64,000 nucleotides of DNA from Pisolithus tinctorius (lineage: Eukaryota > Basidiomycota > Agaricomycetes > Boletales > Pisolithaceae): contig JANFAH010000001.1 of assembly GCA_024663395.1 (NCBI GenBank), positions 3,472,001 through 3,536,000 of the forward strand, written 5' to 3'. The notes under the pieces are model-generated. The model was not told the DNA's origin and made no database searches. It saw only the letters and a list, made by a program, of their open reading frames with translations. A program made the position numbers and the translations under genes. Shown piece after piece: positions 1 through 11,640 of this stretch; position 1 is the first letter of the stretch, and each line of letters opens with the position of its first letter.

Positions 1-332
1 ATGCCCATGCATGCAGATGAAGACTAAAGGCCTCATGCGTAGAAAGACTGTTGGACATTAACAGTCATCCTTCGCACAAGAATGAGTCATCAGTGCTAAA
101 GAGAAAAGAGGAAGCGAGTTAAGCACACATTAAAGGTTTTTAGCGTCCATGTACGGCATTCCGGTTTTCATCGTATCTCCACCATTTCCAAAGATATCAA
201 CTCGGTTCACACACTCGCTTAAAGTGCTCAGCCCCACGATTCTTCCTTCCAAATTTGGAGAGGATCCTCGCACCCTACACATTTCTACAGCACTCCATCC
301 ATCAGACGCTCATTTTGCTAAGTCCATCAATC

Positions 333-1280
333 ATGGCCACCTCTTCATCGATCATCTTGCTTGTCTCATTTGCCAGAGACAGTGGCTATGTATATCTGCC
401 AGGTGTTCCCACCAGCTTCCATCCTGAAGCCCCCTGGTTCATCCCATCATTGTCAGCCCCATCTCATCCCATGCAGCTTGGTCAGCATGTTCTCCTTGTC
501 AGTATGACTTCCAGAAGGACGTTCTTTGGTTGCCTCAGGTCTGTCACTTGGTTAGAAAGGTCTTATGTGGTCATTTCAGTCTCCCCGGTGTAGGGAACGA
601 GTTCGAGTTCCCTAGGAGAATCTGTCCTGGTCAGGAGTTTAGGGGTGGAAGGACTTGTTTTGTTTCTTGCCTTTGTTTTTGTGTTTGTACCCCTGGACTT
701 GGTGACAAGCAGCCGCATTGCTGACTAAGCGCATGTGCTGTGTTCGCGCAAGTTCAGTTTACCATAAAAAACCAAGTACATGTCACAGGCCCTCAGTAGT
801 AGGGTGATTTAGTCTCGCATTTCGGCAAGTTTTCGAAGTTAGATTTATTACTTTGGGGAGTACCCAAAGTGCCAGGAGGACTGGCAAGAGTATTAGACAG
901 GCACAGCTAAGTATCTTTTTTTTTAGTTCGCATTTTTTTACTTTTTACTACACTTCTTTCTCCAGAGAGAACCTCCCTTTTGGGTCGAGCACTAAACTCG
1001 CCCATTACTGACTATTACCATTATAGGTATATCTATTTTACCTATTCCTACACTGGTTGATGAAGCATATGGATCGTTCCTCCCTGCTCCCTGCACCATC
1101 TTTATTCCAGTCTCGTCCATCATTCTTCCCACATTGCAACAGCTGCAGCATAATCTACTGTCCTCCAGCCTCCCTGATCACATTCATGACAAGTATGACA
1201 TGCATCTTGCCTTCCTACTGCAAAATCCAGCAGAAGACGTTCCCCCTTCTCCTCCTCCTCCATCAGAGCCCCATTCATGA
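333..1280 (+). pseudogene. LTR-embedded ORF, copy 1, interrupted by a solo LTR
   Basis: This is the first-copy counterpart of the 159-codon ORF found in the other three LTR copies. It starts at the same ATG (MATSSS) and ends at the same stop. It is split at 589-1052 by a 464 bp insertion. Subtracting the insertion and a 4 bp target duplication from the 948 nt span leaves 480 nt, the length of the intact copies. No function can be assigned; there is no recognisable domain, signal peptide or catalytic motif. The interruption inactivates this copy. Confidence 0.6.
589..1052. repeat. Solo LTR of a second family inserted in LTR copy 1
   Basis: These 464 bp are absent from the other three LTR copies. 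The insert begins TGTAGG and ends CCTACA, a short perfect inverted terminus of the TG...CA kind used by LTR retrotransposons. It is flanked by CCGG at 585-588 and CTGG at 1053-1056, read as a 4 bp target duplication with one C to T change. No reading frame of note lies inside. T-rich runs occur near 918-955. The orientation is not determined. Confidence 0.7.
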
Positions 1281-2247
1281 AGTTTTTGTTAACTTCGCTG
1301 AGAGGATGGAAGGGTGGGAGACACGATTGCATATGCCTCTCATTGCCCCACAGACCCCCAATGCCCTAGCCCCCTTTGACACCTGACTCATGCCCTTCAA
1401 TTCTGGAATTAATACTTCCCTATCTGGAAACACCGTCCATCTGTCATGCCATCTTTGGATCTAGAGATGTCTCCACCGAGATCTAACTTGCATCGCCACC
1501 CCCTAATGTGATATCAGTGCGCTTACTCAGTTTCTGATTCTATTTGACTCGTTTTGTGATGTTTTGACTATCCTTGACTCATTTATTGCCAATACTTACC
1601 AATCCTCTGTGCTTGCTTACTTATCATTTCTCGCTTACTCACCATGATTTACTCAGTCCTTACTCATTACTTACCAAGTGTTTGTGCCTTGTTTGTCACA
1701 AGCTGTGCTCCCCCCTCAGTATATAAACCCCCATGTACTTAGCTACCAAAAAGCGATTCAGAAGAAGTCCAGTCAGTCAGTTCTTCAGTGCATAACTCGT
1801 TGTTGACAGTTGAGGCTCATTCGGAAGAGTCTATCTGTCTCCATTCATATCATTGGTAGTTGAGGCTCTACGAAGGGGTCTATCTACCTCCATCATTTAT
1901 CTGAAGCTTCCTCTTAGTCAGCAGTCTTGCTTAGTCATCCATCCACTCCTGCATAACTCGTCAACGACTTGTGCCAGGAGCACGTTGTATCAAAGTCCAT
2001 CATTCAAGAAGTCCTTTCAGCTGAACACCTTCACTCTGTTCAGCATCCCCTCCTCAGTCATCATCCATTCATCTACTCCTGCGTAACTTGTCGATGACTT
2101 GCGCTAGGAGCACCTGCCATTGGAACTCCCCCCACTTTAGGTTTCTCTGCACTCCAGGTTCCACGGAGGCACACCACCACTCACTCACATTTGTCTTTGG
2201 TGTTGGATTTGTTTGGTTTTCACCAGCTTTCCACACTTTGACTCACA

Positions 2248-3123
2248 GCACTCACATCCTTCATCTTTGAGGACATCCTATGCCACTGGGGTCCACTCAC
2301 CGAGATTGTCACTGACAATGGTCCTGTGTTCGTCCAAGCCTTAGATGCCCTAGCCGCGCAATATCATATCTGCCACATCCATATCTCTCCTTACAACTCT
2401 CAGGCTAACAGCATTGTAGAGCATCGCCACTATGATGTTCATGAGGCTATCATGAAGAGCTGCGAGAATGATGATCGCTGCTGGCACACCGTTGCACATT
2501 CCATCTTCTGGGCCGAGTGGGTCACCATTTTGAAATCCATGGGTCTATCCCCTTATTTCATGGTACATGGTGTTGAACCGCTGTTCCCATTCAACCTTGC
2601 CAAGGCTACTTTCCTTTTGCCCCTATCCCATGATGATGCAACACCGCTGACTACCACAGAACTGATTGCTTGGCGTGCATGCCAGTTACAGAAGCGTCAG
2701 GATGACTTAGACCAGGTCCACAGCAATGTCCTCTGCACACGCTTCCAGTCTATCCAGCAGTTTGAAACCACCTTTCAGCATCACATTAAAGACCATAACT
2801 TCGCTCCTGGTGCCCTCGTGCTTGTCTGCAACTCCCACATAGAAAAAGAGCTGAACCAGAAGACGAAGCCGCGGTACACCGGTCCCATGGTCATCCTTCG
2901 TCAGACCACTGGGGGCTCGTACCTGCTGGCCAAGTTGGATGGCTCCATCTCCAAACTTCACTTCGCTGCATTCCGTTTACTTCCCTACCACCTGCGGTCT
3001 CAAACCCGCACGACCGTGACTCACATTACCAGGTTGGATGATGAAGAACTAGACTGCCTTCTTGAAGAGGCTGAGGATGACCCCACTGATGATGATGTGG
3101 AGGCTTTTTCTGCGGACAGCTGA
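2248..3123 (+). pseudogene. Ty3/gypsy integrase remnant (family B), 5' truncated
   Basis: The open frame continues to the edge of LTR copy 1 and encodes the distal part of a gypsy integrase. The second catalytic Asp is in VTDNG, the catalytic Glu region in a VEHRHYD stretch, then comes a GPY/F-type module (KPRYTGPMVI...GGSYLLAKLDG) and an acidic C-terminus. The zinc-binding HHCC part and first catalytic Asp, as well as RT and RNase H, are missing. At protein level it resembles the family A integrase at 30,468-31,700 only moderately, so it is a different element family. LTR copy 1 appears inserted in mid-integrase. The surviving frame is open to its natural stop, but the element is dead. Confidence 0.85.
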
Positions 3124-4026
3124 CTATCTGTCCTTTCCAGTATCCACAGTTTGTCCATTGCACTCTTCCCCCGTGCCCTCTTCTCCCACGATACCCATAC
3201 CTCTTTCCATGGCCTCACCCACCTCCCCGCAGCTTCTTCTACTACACTCATTCCTTCTCCCATGCTGACTGGGGACAGTCAGCGTTCAAAGTCCCCCACA
3301 GGGGTGACCAGCATACCACTTGATCCACCCGATATCAGACATAGTTTGTTTCCTTTTATCTGTTTTACCCTGGGTTTCGTCCAGAGACCTCTATTCCACC
3401 CTGGGTTTCATCCGGTGATTCTACTGATAGCTAGTCCTCACTCAAAAAACATAAAAACCGCTTACAAAAAGTCCAAAACCATCCAGAAAAATAACAAAAC
3501 ACTGAATAAGTATATAGCCAAAACACCATCTCTCCTATCTCTCTTACTAGTCTCGCTGATACCGTCCTCGGCCACTCTACACCGCAGAGACTTGCAACCA
3601 CTCTGCGCATTTCTTCTTCGATCATGCAGTCAGCGTGCGCCCCTTGATCTGTTTTTCTTTCAATCCTCCTTCTGTCTCCTTACAATTGACACACAAAGAC
3701 CATCCCACCTGCCCAATATACAGTCCCTTCGTTCTCTCTTCAAAACCCCATCACATCCTACCATCAAGATCATTCCACAAGGACTTACTGACAAGAGCAG
3801 TCAAAAGCCGCACAAAGAAGACAAGTCGGGCAGTACCCTGCGCACTCTATGATACTGTGGCTGATTCAGGGCCAGTTCCTTGCCAGGTGGACAGAAGTCC
3901 TTCGCAGTGCCTTATGTCGCATCCGCATTGGACAAGCCAAGACTTGATATATTTCCACACACAATGCACAGGAAGACAGCAATGCAGGGTATAGTACAAA
4001 TGGGGATCTACAAATGGTATGATCAT
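3124..4026. other. 3' remainder of the family B gypsy element; no gene seen
   Basis: The stretch follows the integrase stop. It contains a short inverted motif (GACTGGGGACAGTC) and a CCCCCACAGGGG tract near 3294-3306, of the kind that precedes a 3' LTR as a polypurine/polypyrimidine tract. An almost identical tract occurs near 7300-7312. The text after it (GGGTTTCGTCC motif, twice near 3370-3415) has relatives near 7620-7640. I read it as partial LTR sequence of family B. No convincing coding region was found, and the boundaries are not defined. Confidence 0.4.
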
Positions 4027-5474
4027 CTACTCTACTCCCAGCTTTGCCAGGGCCTCTGACAGCTGCTTGATGTGGACTTGAAGATGAAGATTGGCTGCAT
4101 GCACAGCCATGGCCTCAGCCCTGACCATTCTGAGGGCCTGCGAGATATCCACAGCAGTCTTGTCATCAAATCCACCGCGCACAGGTGCCTTGCCCTTCCT
4201 GCAGGTCCTACCCTCAACAACTTCCACAACGTCGTCGTTGTCATCATCGTGAGCCTGCTTGGATGTACCGGCTTTGGGAGCTTTGGTAGCACGTGCTGCA
4301 GCAGGTTAGCTTCAGCCAAGTCAGGACAGCTTCGCTACTCACCTATGGATGCACCAGCCTGTGCCCTTTTTCCTGACCCCTTGCCGGACTTTTCACAGCC
4401 CTGCTTCATCTTCACGCACCAATCGCACATCTTGCCACTTGGCCCAAAGCATGGCATTCCCTTGACGGTGCACTGCACACAGGGCACCGCATGCAGTACC
4501 TGCCCTGGGGGGACGGTTACCTTGGGCTTCCCATCATCGTCACTCTCAGTGATCGTCTGTCGAGATCACTGTGTGGATGTGGTGTCAGTAACGCTACTCC
4601 ACACAAGTGCAGGTACTCACCTTGTGGGCCAGCTGCGGGACCTCCACATGTGACATCCTTTCCGTCGCAGCCGGCATGGCCGCACTTGTCCCCTGCCCCT
4701 CTCCTACCTCCTGCATGACCTCCTCCTCCATTCGCACATCCTCATCACTGCCCCCACGCGCAGCTGCTGCAACCTCCTCCACGGACCACCTCTCGTATGC
4801 CTTGTCCACCTCTGCAATCGCGGGCCCATCTGCTGTGTCTATCTTGACGTCGACGACCAGCTCCCAGCTGCACTCAATGATGGGGTACACTTCCCCCTGG
4901 GAGACTGTCAATGCCACGGGCCCCAAATGACCTGTGCACTTACTGTTTTCTCCTCCCATCAGCGCATCCACATCACCTTCTCCTCCCACAGCTCCGCCTT
5001 GTCGTCCAGGAGGCACTTGGCTTCGGCAACGAGAGCCATGGAAGCTGTCACGAACCTTGCCTTCAGCGCAGTGTCACACACCAAAGGTGTTGTGGACATG
5101 GTTACAGCTGACTCTGCCTAACTCGTTGATGAGTTGCGCACAATGCCCAAGCATGCAGATGAAGACTAAAGGCCTCATGCGTAGAAAGACTGTTGGACAT
5201 GAACAGTCATCCTTTGCACAAGAATGAGTCATCAGTGCTAAAGAGAAAAGAGGAAGCAAGTTAAGTGCACATTAAAGGTTTTTAGCACCCGTGTATGGCA
5301 TTCTGGTTTTCATCATATCTCTGCCGTTTCCAAAGATATCAACTCAGTTTGCATGCTCGCTTAAAGTGCTCAGCCCCACGATTCTTCCTTCCAAATTTGG
5401 AGAGGATCCTCGCACTCTGCGCATTTCTACAGCACTCCATCCATCAGACACTCATTTCACTAAGTCCATCAATC

Positions 5475-5954
5475 ATGGCCACCTCTTCGTTGATCATCTC
5501 GCTTGTCTCATTTGCCAGAGACAGTGGCTATGTATATCTGCCAGGCATTCCCACCAGCTTCTGTCCTGAAGCCCCCTGGTTCATCCCGTCGTTGTCAGCC
5601 CTGTCTCATCCCATGCAGCTTGGTCAGCATGTTCTCCTTGTCAGTATGACTTCCAGAAGGACGTTCTTTGGTCGCCTCAGGTCTGTCACTCGGTTAGAAA
5701 GGTCTTATGTGGTCGTTTCAGTCTCCCCAGTTGATGAAGCATATGGATCATTCCTCCCTCCTCCCTGCACTGTCTTTATTCCAGTCTCATCCATCATTCT
5801 TCCTGCATTGCGATGGCTGCAGTATAATCTACTGTCCTCCAGCCTCCCTGATCGCATTCATGATGAGTATGACATGCATCTTGCCTTCTTACTGCAAGAT
5901 TCAGCAGAAGACATCCCCCCTTCCCCTCCTCCTCCATCAGAACCCCATCCATGA
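5475..5954 (+). CDS. LTR-embedded ORF, 159 aa, copy 2
   Basis: An open frame of exactly 480 nt, the same start and length as in both LTRs of the complete element, survives in this old solo LTR. The protein starts MATSS, has a basic stretch (TSRRTFFGRLRSVTRLERSY), a hydrophobic middle and a proline-rich end (PPSPPPPSEPHP). No known domain was recognised. It lies upstream of the LTR TATA box, in U3, so expression would need its own promoter or antisense or read-through transcription. It may be a real accessory protein or only a long chance frame; conservation of length over old copies favours the former. Confidence 0.4.
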   Translation: MATSSLIISLVSFARDSGYVYLPGIPTSFCPEAPWFIPSLSALSHPMQLGQHVLLVSMTSRRTFFGRLRSVTRLERSYVVVSVSPVDEAYGSFLPPPCTVFIPVSSIILPALRWLQYNLLSSSLPDRIHDEYDMHLAFLLQDSAEDIPPSPPPPSEPHP

Positions 5955-6391
5955 AGTTTTTGTTAACTTCACTGAGAGGATGGAAGGGTGGGAGATGCGA
6001 TCGTGTATGCTCTCGTTGCCCCACAGACCCCCAATGCCCTAGCCCCCTTTGACGCCTGACTCATGCCCTTCAATTCTGGAATTAATACTTCCCTATCTGG
6101 AAACACCATCCATCTGTCATGCCATCTTTGGATCTAGAGATGTCTCCACCGAGATCTAACTTGCATCGCCACCCCCTAATGTGATATCAGTGCGCTTACT
6201 CAGTTTCTGATTCTATTTGACTTGTTTTGTGATATTTTGACTATCCTTGACTCATTCATTGCCAATACTTACCAATCTTCTTTGCTTGCTTACTTTTCAT
6301 TTCTCACTTACTCATCATGATTACCCAGTCCTTACTCATTACTTACCAAGTGTTTGTGCCTTGTTTGTCACAAGCTGTGCTCCCCCCACAG

Positions 6392-6399
6392 TATATAAA
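6392..6399 (+). promoter_or_regulatory. TATA box of LTR copy 2
   Basis: TATATAAA in the LTR; the same box is at 29013-29020 and 38662-38669 (minus strand) and near 1720 in copy 1. It would place U3/R at about 25-35 bp downstream, so the LTR ORF is in U3 and two of the palindromes described in the findings are in R/U5. Confidence 0.6.
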
Positions 6400-7004
6400 C
6401 CCCCGTGTACTTAGCTACCAGGAAGCAATCAGAAGCCATTCACTCAGCAGTCAGTCAGTTCTTCAGTGCATAACTCGTTGTTGACAGTTGAGGCTCATTC
6501 GGAAGAGTCTATCTGTCTCCATTCATATCATTGGTAGTTGAGGCTCTACGAAGGGGTCTATCTACCTCCATCATTTATCTGAAGCTTCCTCTTAGTCAGC
6601 AGTCTTGCTTAGTCATCCATCCACTCCTGCATAACTCGTCAATGACTTGCGCCAGGAGCACGTTGTATCAAAGTCCATCATTCAAGAAGTCCTTTTGGCT
6701 GAACACCCCTGCTCTGTTCAGCATCCCCTTCTCAATCAGCATTCATTCATCCTCTCCTGTGTAACTCATCAACGACTTGCACTAGGAGCACCCTCCCATT
6801 GAAGTTTCCCCCTCTTAGGTTTCTGCACTCCAGGTTCCGCAGAGGCACACCACCACTTGCACTTTATTTGTCTTTGGTGTTGGATTTGTTTGGTTTATAC
6901 CAGCAGTCCACACTTTGACTCACAGTGGCCTTCTCCACTTCTGCAGGGTCAGGAGTGGCTGCACGAATGAGCTGGGACAGATGGGGGGCACGGTTGGCAG
7001 ACAT

Positions 7005-7900
7005 GGTGAGAATATTAGATGCGATGGATGGAGGGGAGGAAAGAATCAAATTGATGTGAAGGTTTGAGCTGTGCACTAACAATTATATACTTAGCAGCCA
7101 TGAGGCGCTTATTTCATCGGTCCGGACGCCTATACGCGGTATTCAACGGCCTTCTCGTGTCCCTCGGCTCTATGCTTCCTTCACTTCTACGCGGAACTCA
7201 CCAGTGTTCTTGAACCCTCGGTACCACACTGTTGCCATCACCACGCGGCAAGCTATTTATGTCCTCCATGCCACGTGGCTGACCAGGGATGGTCAGCATC
7301 TAAGTCCCCCACAGGTGTGAGGAATCCGCATTCCCTGGATGTGTAAGCCCCTATCATTAACCATTCCGTGACTACTGTTACATCCACTCCCCTCTCACGT
7401 TCACCATTGTTCACATGCTACCTTCCCACACCCTCGCTCCCTCTTGCGCAATGCTATACCTGCGGCTGCTGTGCTCCAGTTGTTGTTTTTCCTCGGACTC
7501 TTTCTCTTATCACAGTCTCTATTCCTTTAGTGCTTGTAGTATACCCTCAGCCTCTGTTTTGGCCTGTCTTCTGTGTACGCACTGTCGCACAGCTTTCCCT
7601 TACTGTACCCTGTCTTACTTAGGTTCCGGGTTTGTCCAGACTATAAAGCCCTGTACTTAGGTACAGAATGATACCTTTTGGCACTCAGAAGGTCACCATG
7701 AGTTTCCTTTCCACTTTGTCTACACTGCACGTCTCACATTCCACCGCACATGAACTATGTATACCGCCTGCACCACTCACATCGCCAGTATTACTCTGCG
7801 GACCACGCCACGCACGTCACAAAACACTACCGCTACAAAGCCCTGGGTCTCGCCTTCTAGTCCCGACAGTCCAGGATCCCTTGGGATGAACAATTCGTTC
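7005..7900. other. 5' region of the broken Cys-rich gene and gypsy-like 3' debris
   Basis: The first ~100 bp are the upstream region of the minus-strand Cys-rich gene. Around 7290-7320 a stem (CTGACCAGGGATGGTCAG) and a CCCCCACAGG tract resemble the polypurine-tract region near 3294, and GGTTCCGGGTTTGTCCAGAC near 7620 resembles sequence near 3370. A TATAAAG at about 7643 could be an LTR promoter box. I read the stretch as fragments of a family B-like LTR element. No gene could be supported. Confidence 0.35.
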
Positions 7901-9819
7901 CCTTCATTTTTTATTGTTGTTATCTAAGCCATCTAGCTTGTATTATACAGCTACTTGGACTTTTCCTACAGCGAGATCATGGTTTTCAGCGATGAGGTTA
8001 TTAGCCTCAGCAAAAGCCTTGTTCATCAACTCTACTTCCTCAGGAAGAGGAGTAGGTACATGTAAAGGCAGAGGAGGGTCCTGTGCACCTTCAACAGTGT
8101 ACAGGGGAACTGGATCTAAATCCAGTTGCTCATCAAGATCAGGGATGTGAAAATGTAAGTAATGAGGCAGTGGAGGTTGAAGTCATAAGTGACATAGTTC
8201 ACCAATAGCGGCAAATGCAGCAAAGAGTTGTTGTTGCTCAACATGTGCGATATAATTTTGATAAAGGCACAACCACATTGGCAAACCAAGTATCATCATC
8301 CAGAATGTTGCAGATGCAACAAAGAGCCTGTTAAGATTGCCAGCACCAAACTCTCCATAATAAACCAATAAAATGGACTGGTAACAACCCGCAAGAAGCA
8401 ACAAAATGAAAGTAACTACACCCCAACCAAGTGTGTCTAGGCCTACTCAATCCATAGGTATATGCCTGTTGGCAGTGATAGCACTATGCAAATCAAGTAA
8501 ATAGCACCATGCCTAGAAGGTGGGGCTCATAACCTATTGTGCAGAGGACAGGTGGAACAAAGAGCAATAAGACAGAACACTTGCCTTATAGCTTGATTGA
8601 GGCAGTAGATTTGAGATAGTAGTTCTGAGTAGAGCTGGGGCTTGAGTAAGAAAGAACAGTAGATTGTTCAATAGGGATTTAGTCAGAAATCCCTGAGTTC
8701 ATATACATGTAGGAATACACACAGACCAGTAATGTATAAGGAAAGTACCTACTATGTATAGTATAGAATATGATAGAATGGCATAGAATATGACATCATA
8801 TATGACATCACTGTGGAGCTGATGATGAAGCAAAGTCACATGATGAACACATGATGAAACATGTGTAAGTCTAGATGTGTCTAGATGTTGGAGCATATAG
8901 AATATTTCCAACATGTTGAACATCAGGTGTGTGGACATTTTCAATGTAAGGTACCACATTAGAACTGCATGGGTGATTTGGCTTCAAGTAAGCAGAACTT
9001 TGTACAGAAAATGTGTCACTGTTTGTGAGACCCTTTTTGCATAAAAAAGCCAAGTTCAAGCTCACCTTGTCCTGTCTCCATCTCCCACCTTGCACCACAG
9101 GTACCATGTCAACTGACAATTCTTCTAGAGGTCAACATCCACAAAGAGCAAAAGCTAATCTGCACCCCAGACAGATTGTTCTCAATGCACAGGTTAAACA
9201 ACACACCTCAAGCAAGCTGACAATGTGTGTGCAAAGCACTTAAGATTCAACAGGACTGAGACTGGATCAGTGAGATGGAGGTGACCATGGAAGTTGAGCT
9301 GGTGACACAAGACACTGCCAAAGTGAAGTCTGTGAAACTGAAATCAAAGCTGAGAGGCAGGCAAGGGAGACCTATGAATATATGTGGCCTGCCTCATGGT
9401 GAGGGTGAGGATAAGATTTTATAATGTGCTTGCTAATAATCAATAACTGATCAACAGTTGCAAATATAGAAGCTGAAGCTTACCATGTGACTGTCAATGA
9501 CTGTGTGGCCACAAGGGATAAGCCACTAAGTTAGGTCCAGGTTACTGCTAGCCATACATTGAGACAACACAATGCAATGGAGTTGCTGTGGGATGATGTG
9601 GCAACATTGACATGTGCACCCAGCCAAGGGAAGTCCCAGTATGTTGTATTTTTCTCTCACACAATGCTTCTACTGCTCACTGAATCAACTCTATTTTGGC
9701 TAAACCTCACCTGGAATGTTAGCACCCCAAACAATAGGGCTGTTTTGGCAGGCTGCATCAATATCTAGGCCAGTGGCATCAAATCTGCTGGAAATCAGAC
9801 CCCTCATAATTCTGCACCA

Positions 9820-11640
9820 TTGGGTTCCCAGATTCAGACTAATAGCACATCCAACCCACCTCCTACTGTCCCCTCCTTGACCACTAAAGCCACCAGTGTC
9901 AGCTCAGCAATTTCTGTGGCCAAGGATGATCTGGAATGCACTATTCCACAGGACTGGACTGAATGTCATATGGTTGGGAACAAGACTCCTGCAGCAGTTC
10001 ATGATGGGGATGAAAGTACTGTAACTTAGTGGATCACCTTACTTTCTTCACCAGGTTTATGCAGTACCAGAAGCCTATTAAGGTATTTTTCTTTAGATCA
10101 TGAAAATCTACAAGTCTCACTATTACTTCTAGGCTGCAGCATGCACTACTATCATGGGTGCAGATGTGGAGAGTGATCTTGAGGCCAATACCCCTATTTC
10201 TCACAGAGTGCAGGCTGGCTTGAAGTGCAGGCATGCTGATTGTCACAATATCAAATATGTCTCCTCATAGAGGTTGAGAACACAGATGATGAGGGCTCTT
10301 TCCATGACATCCTTGATAGAAGTGTTCACATGAAGATTGTGAAGGAGCCTCAGGTGACTACAATGGTATGTGATTTTGTTCACCTAAGGCCCTTGCTAAC
10401 TTATGTCAAGCCACAGACTAACATCAGAATTGACCAGCCAGTGAAGAAAACCCAGGTTAGTAACAGTAGCAAGCATGGAACTAATGCCATGGTTCAAGGG
10501 TTGGGAGAGTTGGCCTCCACAAGTTCCACATTTGGTCAGCCACTTTCAACTGGGACCAACAGCACAACTTCTGGTCACACATTTTGTCAATGCAGACTTG
10601 CCTGACAAGTTGCAAGAGGATAGGAGATGGTCAAAGCAGATGCTTCCCACTCTCTTCTTGTGGGCTGGGTGCTTCCCTGATCTGTGGGTAATCCCAGATC
10701 AAGAACTCATTTCTGTCCTTTGAGTTACCACATCCCTTGTCCTGGATTTTAATTTCCTTGCAATATGCCCAGGGATGCCTATTTTCATGCTTGTAATATT
10801 ATTCTGTTTATACTTAACAAGACACTTGACTTACTTCTTGGGCAGGTAACTCAGCAACTTAGTCTGTGGTGCAGCAACTTTGGTTCTGCCACCATCACAC
10901 CCTGATGATGACATGTGCTCTGCCACTGCCATCAAGGAAACTTGCAATGAGCTCATAGACAGACTGCTTTCCTTTCTATATCAAAACCTCAATGTGGCAA
11001 ATGCAACACATGCTTATTAGTCACAACTCATCTCACAGCTCTTTGTGCATGCCCATCCTCAACCTTACATCAGATGCCCTGGCATGCCAAGACAAGGCAT
11101 CAATGTGATGAAGAAATATGCTGTCAAAGGGCTGCTTGCCCTTTGTGCTGCTGCAGTGTGTAACTTTACTTTTTTTGGTCATTGAACTGCAGTACAACTA
11201 CTACCTTAACCTGAACATGCCATTCATCTATTCCAAATGGGGAAGGTGCAAGTCAACAACCAGATCAGCTCTCACAGTATGAAGGTGACAGTGAAAACTC
11301 CACTCAAGCTCAACAAGGTGTCCAGGAAGGAATCATCATCATTGATTGCACTAGCATTCTCTGAACACAATTGGGGTGCAAGCACTCATGACCATTTTGC
11401 ATTGATTTCTAAATGCAATGATGCCACACTGAGTGAGATTGTTGCTGGCTCAAGCCCTCATTATGCCCTCATCAGAGATGTCACTGGACATGGCAGTTCT
11501 CATGGTGACCAGTGGATGATGAGTTTTATCTTGCTGTCAATACTGATCTATGCCAAAACATCTGTAAGATCCCATGTAGGCTCTGCTGAGTATCACACTG
11601 ATGAGTTGACAGGATGGACTTGGCTGAACATCCCCTGATC
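9820..11640 (+). pseudogene. Relic of a multi-copy Agaricomycete protein family (DUF6532-like?)
   Basis: Broken plus-strand frames follow one another in plausible order: an acidic piece (ENTDDEGSFHDILDRSVHMK, ~10,267-10,330), a piece with WSKQMLPTLFLWAG...PDLWVIPDQELI (~10,630-10,710), a piece with YIRCPGMPRQGINVMKKYAVKGLLALCAAA (~11,070-11,160, split here by description only), and one with NWGASTHDHFALISK (~11,370-11,410). I recall this architecture from uncharacterised Agaricomycete proteins annotated as DUF6532 or similar. Stops and frame breaks separate the pieces and CpG is nearly absent, so it is dead. The family name is from memory and uncertain. Confidence 0.35.

Larger units (their letters stand above)
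1..2247 (+). repeat. Old LTR copy 1 (gypsy family A), left end outside the window
   Basis: This segment matches the reverse complement of the 1,857 bp LTRs at 28,484 and 38,133, with many C/T and G/A differences, so it is an old copy in plus orientation. It ends at the shared terminus ACTCACA at 2241-2247. The left end, including about 70 bp of LTR, lies outside the window. It carries a 464 bp insertion (589-1052). Its right edge abuts an integrase reading frame in mid-domain, so this LTR, or the element it belonged to, was inserted into another gypsy element. A TATATAAA box near 1720 marks the LTR promoter. Whether it is a solo LTR or the end of a full element cannot be told. Confidence 0.85.
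5072..6924 (+). repeat. Solo LTR copy 2 (gypsy family A)
   Basis: A full-length LTR (about 1,853 bp) in plus orientation, opposite to the complete element at 28-40 kb. It starts TGTCACACACC and ends GACTCACA, matching the complete element. No internal retrotransposon sequence is attached on either side; instead both flanks belong to one minus-strand gene, so it is a solo LTR. CAGTG spans the left junction (5069-5073) and the right junction (6923-6927). Keeping one CAGTG restores the host frame, although this places the terminus 2 bp inside the usual TG...CA ends. Many C to T and G to A changes show it is old. Confidence 0.85.
4027..7004 (-). pseudogene. Cys-rich zinc-knuckle-like multi-copy gene, split by a solo LTR
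   Basis: Reading minus strand from ATG at 7004, a first exon (MSANRAPHLSQLIRAAT, then about 10 more codons) is cut at 6925 by an inserted LTR and resumes at 5071 with an Ala/Lys/Glu-rich helical part (SMALVAEAKCLLDDKAEL). An acidic middle region follows, then after an intron a Cys cluster (PCVQC...MPCF...MCDWCVKMKQGC), a further intron (~4295-4345) and a coiled-coil-like C-terminus ending at 4027. Such Cys-cluster proteins are multi-copy in Agaricomycetes and often lie among transposons; their function is unknown. Apart from the LTR the frame seems largely preserved, with one uncertain junction near 4980. I treat it as inactivated unless the LTR is removed. Confidence 0.55.

Noticed and set aside
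2248..6924. 1-2247 and 5072-6924 as the two LTRs of one element
   Set aside because: The interval holds a family B integrase fragment and a reversed Cys-rich gene, and the second LTR splits that gene; they are independent insertions.
11237..11638. A 133-codon frame as a functional gene
   Set aside because: It is flanked by broken parts of the same family and lies in the CpG-depleted block, so it is treated as part of a relic.
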